From VFZN01 sp963709325 (lineage in GTDB: Bacteria; Acidobacteriota; Vicinamibacteria; Vicinamibacterales; UBA2999): a stretch of DNA of 64,000 nucleotides. Position numbers and translations under genes: made by a program. The notes under the pieces were generated by a model that was given only the letters and a program-made list of their open reading frames with translations, was not told where the DNA came from and made no database searches. The stretch lies in assembly GCA_963709325.1 (NCBI GenBank), contig CAVPVV010000001.1:1116001-1180000 (forward strand), written 5' to 3'. This document shows positions 62,007-64,000 of this stretch, in pieces. Numbering within the stretch: position 1 is the stretch's first letter; the number at the start of each line of letters is the position of its first letter.

Positions 62007-62083
62007 TGGTCGGGGCGACTGGATTCGAACCAGCGGCCTCTCGGTCCCGAACCGAGCGCTCTACCAAGCTGAGCCACGCCCCG
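62007..62083 (-). tRNA. tRNA-Pro (anticodon CGG), CCA encoded
   Basis: Cloverleaf from the minus strand: acceptor CGGGGCG / CGCCCCG, D arm GCTC...GAGC, anticodon stem CTCGG / CCGAG with loop TTCGGGA (anticodon CGG), T arm with GGTTCGAATCC, discriminator A and an encoded CCA. 77 nt. Confidence 0.95.
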
Positions 62084-62309
62084 GAGATCGAAGTGGAAGT
62101 GTAGCACATCGGCTGGTGGGACCTCGCCGGCGACAGGAATTGTCGGCGCTGACGAGGAGCGTCAGTGACGCGCTCGAATTGTCCTGCATGACTGTGCAGC
62201 GGAAGGCACCCGCTCCGCTCGATGGGCTGGCGCAACCTTTGCTCAGTCGCGGCCGAGCTTACGTGTGGCCTGCACTGCGGCAGGCAGACGAACGCTCAGG
62301 GAGACGTGA

Positions 62310-63612
62310 ATGTCGAGAGTTTCGGTAGGCCTGCGCAACTGTGCCGCAGCACTGCTCATGAGCGCGGCGGCGCTGACGACGGCAATTCCGGCGTGGGCCC
62401 AGGCGGTACAAATGACGGTATCGCAAACGGTGGTACCGGCCGGCTCGCCGGTCGAGGTGACCCTGACCGGCCCTCCGGGTCAATTCTTCGCGGTTGGCGG
62501 CAGCACGACGGGCTCCGGCCTCACCTACGGCGGCGTCCAACTGCAACTCGGAGTGGATGCGGTCGTCCTCGCTCAGGGCGTGATTGATGGTACGGGCCGC
62601 GTGGTGGTGGCCGTGACACCGCCCTTCCGCGGCTCGGTGATCGAATCGGTACTACATCGTCGGCGTTGCCGCGACGACTTCCTCCTTTCTACCCCCGAAC
62701 GCGTCGCCCGCGGTGATCGTCAAGAACGGCGACCTGCTCGGCGGCGTGATCGGTCCCGCAGGGCCTCAGGGGCCTGAAGGGCCGGCAGGTCCCGCTGGAC
62801 CGGCGGGATCGACCGGTCCGCAGGGGCCGGCAGGTCCGACCGGCGCTCAGGGGCCGACGGGCCCGGCCGGAGCCGACGGCGCTCAGGGGCCGGCGGGACC
62901 TGCGGGTCCGCAGGGCGTGACAGGACCGACCGGAGCGGCCGGGGCTGACGGCGCACCGGGCGGGGTCGGCGCAGATGGGCCGCAAGGTCCGGCGGGTCCG
63001 GCGGGCGCGCAGGGCCCACAAGGTCCTGCCGGCGCCACAGGCGCGGCCGGCGCGGTTGGTCCCCAGGGGCCGGCCGGACCAGCGGGATCGCAGGGCCCGG
63101 CCGGTGCTGCTGGCGCAGTTGGTCCCATTGGTCCGCAAGGTCCGCTGGGCCCGACAGGTCTCCAGGGCCCGTCCGGACCGGCGGGTGCGCAGGGAATTCC
63201 GGGACCCCAGGGGTTGCCGGGCCTCGGGGCATTCGCTGCCGTGCAACTCGGCGCCGGCAGCACGGACTCGAACACCTACACGGAGACGCTCACAGGCGCC
63301 ACGGCGGGCACCAATCCGAGCGTGACCGTTGACCTCACCGGCAGCTCCGCGATCGTGATCATCACCGCCGCGCTCGTGCCGGGCAACGGCAAATCGGGGT
63401 ACGTCGGCTTCGCCGTGAGCGGCGCCACTACCATTGCGGCGAGCGACGCGCGGGCCCTGATCGCGACGACGGGGCTCAGCAGCTCGAGCGCGATGCACTA
63501 CGTCACCGGGCTGACTCCTGGGTCGACCACGTTCACCCTGCAATACAAAGTGAGCGGTACCGGTGCGCAATCGTTCTCAGCCCGCAACCTGCTGGTCATC
63601 CCGATGCCCTGA
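62310..63612 (+). CDS. secreted collagen-like Gly-X-Y repeat protein, one frame break
   Basis: About 433 aa after removing one A at 62644-62645. Signal peptide ends in IPAWAQ. A ~115-residue N-terminal beta-rich domain spans the break; a collagen region (62752 to ~63225) has about 50 Gly-X-Y triplets, mostly G-P-A, G-P-Q and G-A-Q. The C-terminal ~130 residues form a beta-rich domain (TETLTGATAGTNPSVTVDLTGS) possibly a trimerisation head. Shine-Dalgarno AGGGAGA is 5 nt before ATG 62310. Cell-surface or matrix protein; role unknown. Confidence 0.78.
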
Positions 63613-63641
63613 TCGGGTCTCGGTTACAGCGTGGGTCCGAT

Positions 63642-63671
63642 GGGCCGCGTCTCCAAATCGGGGCGCGGCCC
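63642..63671. terminator. hairpin between convergent collagen-like gene and surE
   Basis: Stem GGGCCGCG / CGCGGCCC with a 14-base loop lies in the 81-bp gap between the two 3' ends. No long T-run. Likely a shared terminator. Confidence 0.45.
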
Positions 63672-63693
63672 TTCGCGTTGAGGCAGGCCCTCT

Positions 63694-64000
63694 CTAGGGC
63701 AACAGTTTCGTCAGCGGCGCGATCGCGTCGAAATCGGTCAGGTCGGCCTGTAAGGGAGTCACCGAGACGTAACCTTCCATCACCGCCTCGTAATCCGAGC
63801 GGCCGCCGCTGGGGTGCCAGTCGTCGAGCGCTTCTTCGATCCAGTAATACGGCTGGCCGCGCGGATCCATTCGAGAAGCGATCTTCGTGACGTGATTGCG
63901 CCGCGCCTGGGTCGTAATCCGGAAGCCCTTCGGCTGCCCGGTATTGACGTTGATATTGAGGAAGGTTCGAGCCGGCCAGGTCTCGGCCAGGACGCCGCGC
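63694..64000 (-). CDS. surE: 5'/3'-nucleotidase SurE, N-terminus off window
   Basis: Only the last ~100 codons are in view. TFLNINVNTGQPKGFRITTQ, the tract YYWIEEA, SDYEAVMEGYVSVTPLQADLTDF are the well-known C-terminal SurE motifs. SurE dephosphorylates nucleoside monophosphates in stationary phase. Stop TAG at 63694-63696. Confidence 0.9.
   Translation of the reverse strand, partial: RGVLAETWPARTFLNINVNTGQPKGFRITTQARRNHVTKIASRMDPRGQPYYWIEEALDDWHPSGGRSDYEAVMEGYVSVTPLQADLTDFDAIAPLTKLLP

Noticed and set aside
62752..63225. Phage tail-fibre gene
   Set aside because: Has a Sec signal peptide and no phage neighbours.

Overview
The window is one stretch of GC-rich, densely packed chromosome (roughly two thirds G+C by eye). 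It looks like a Gram-negative, diderm soil-type bacterium, most plausibly an Acidobacteriota of the Vicinamibacteria kind. Evidence for a diderm: a complete tolQ-tolR-tolA-tolB-pal-cpoB operon and the LPS-export genes lptFG, lptB and lptC/A. Evidence for the lineage, by inference only: a Ser/Thr kinase/FGE/hydrolase fusion, a large secreted BNR-repeat protein, sigma-54 next to an HPr-kinase PTS, and a coiled-coil plus GG-repeat surface protein family. No 16S or other decisive marker is present.

Layout. 1-4.8 kb: amino-sugar / peptidoglycan-recycling cluster (SSS symporter, DigH/YddW-like glycosidase, BadF-type sugar kinase, nagB, murQ). 4.9-10.1 kb: xerD, a PHP-domain protein, and a fused lptF-lptG. 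10.1-11 kb: a gene-poor gap. 11-16.4 kb: parB, parA, a DUF151 nuclease, miaB, recN. 16.5-21.6 kb: Tol-Pal operon. 21.8-31.7 kb: ssb, then a long minus-strand block lptC/A-lptB-rpoN-hpf-hprK-rapZ-EIIA(Man)-ptsH-ptsI-cupin, which joins LPS transport to a regulatory (permease-less) PTS. 31.8-39.6 kb: recJ, accA, dnaE, guaA. 39.7-48.9 kb: a BamB-like propeller, a membrane protein, a very large NtrY-like kinase, pssA, psd, a DUF465 protein, rimI, tsaB. 49-52.5 kb: mutS and a YfgM-like TPR protein. 52.6-56.7 kb: an accessory patch with a decayed surface-protein gene and a 3-kb cassette bounded by copies of the 3' half of tRNA-Arg(CCT). 56.7-64 kb: apt, acyP, the BNR protein, a flippase-like membrane protein, tRNA-Pro(CGG), a collagen-like secreted protein, and the 3' part of surE.

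Two window-wide patterns stand out. First, at least ten short arrays of degenerate 7-bp tandem repeats lie directly at gene 3' ends, each with its own consensus, and some run into coding tails. They resemble the heptanucleotide STRR repeats known from cyanobacteria. Second, eight otherwise intact genes, several of them core genes, carry twelve reading-frame breaks. All twelve are of the one-extra-base class, which points to insertion-type consensus errors rather than true pseudogenes. The only gene that looks truly decayed (52.8-53.5 kb) has breaks of the opposite class.

The most unusual locus is the tRNA-Arg-flanked, integrase-less kinase cassette. The ten heptamer arrays, including an inverted pair around apt, are the strongest candidate for an undescribed genome-wide feature.
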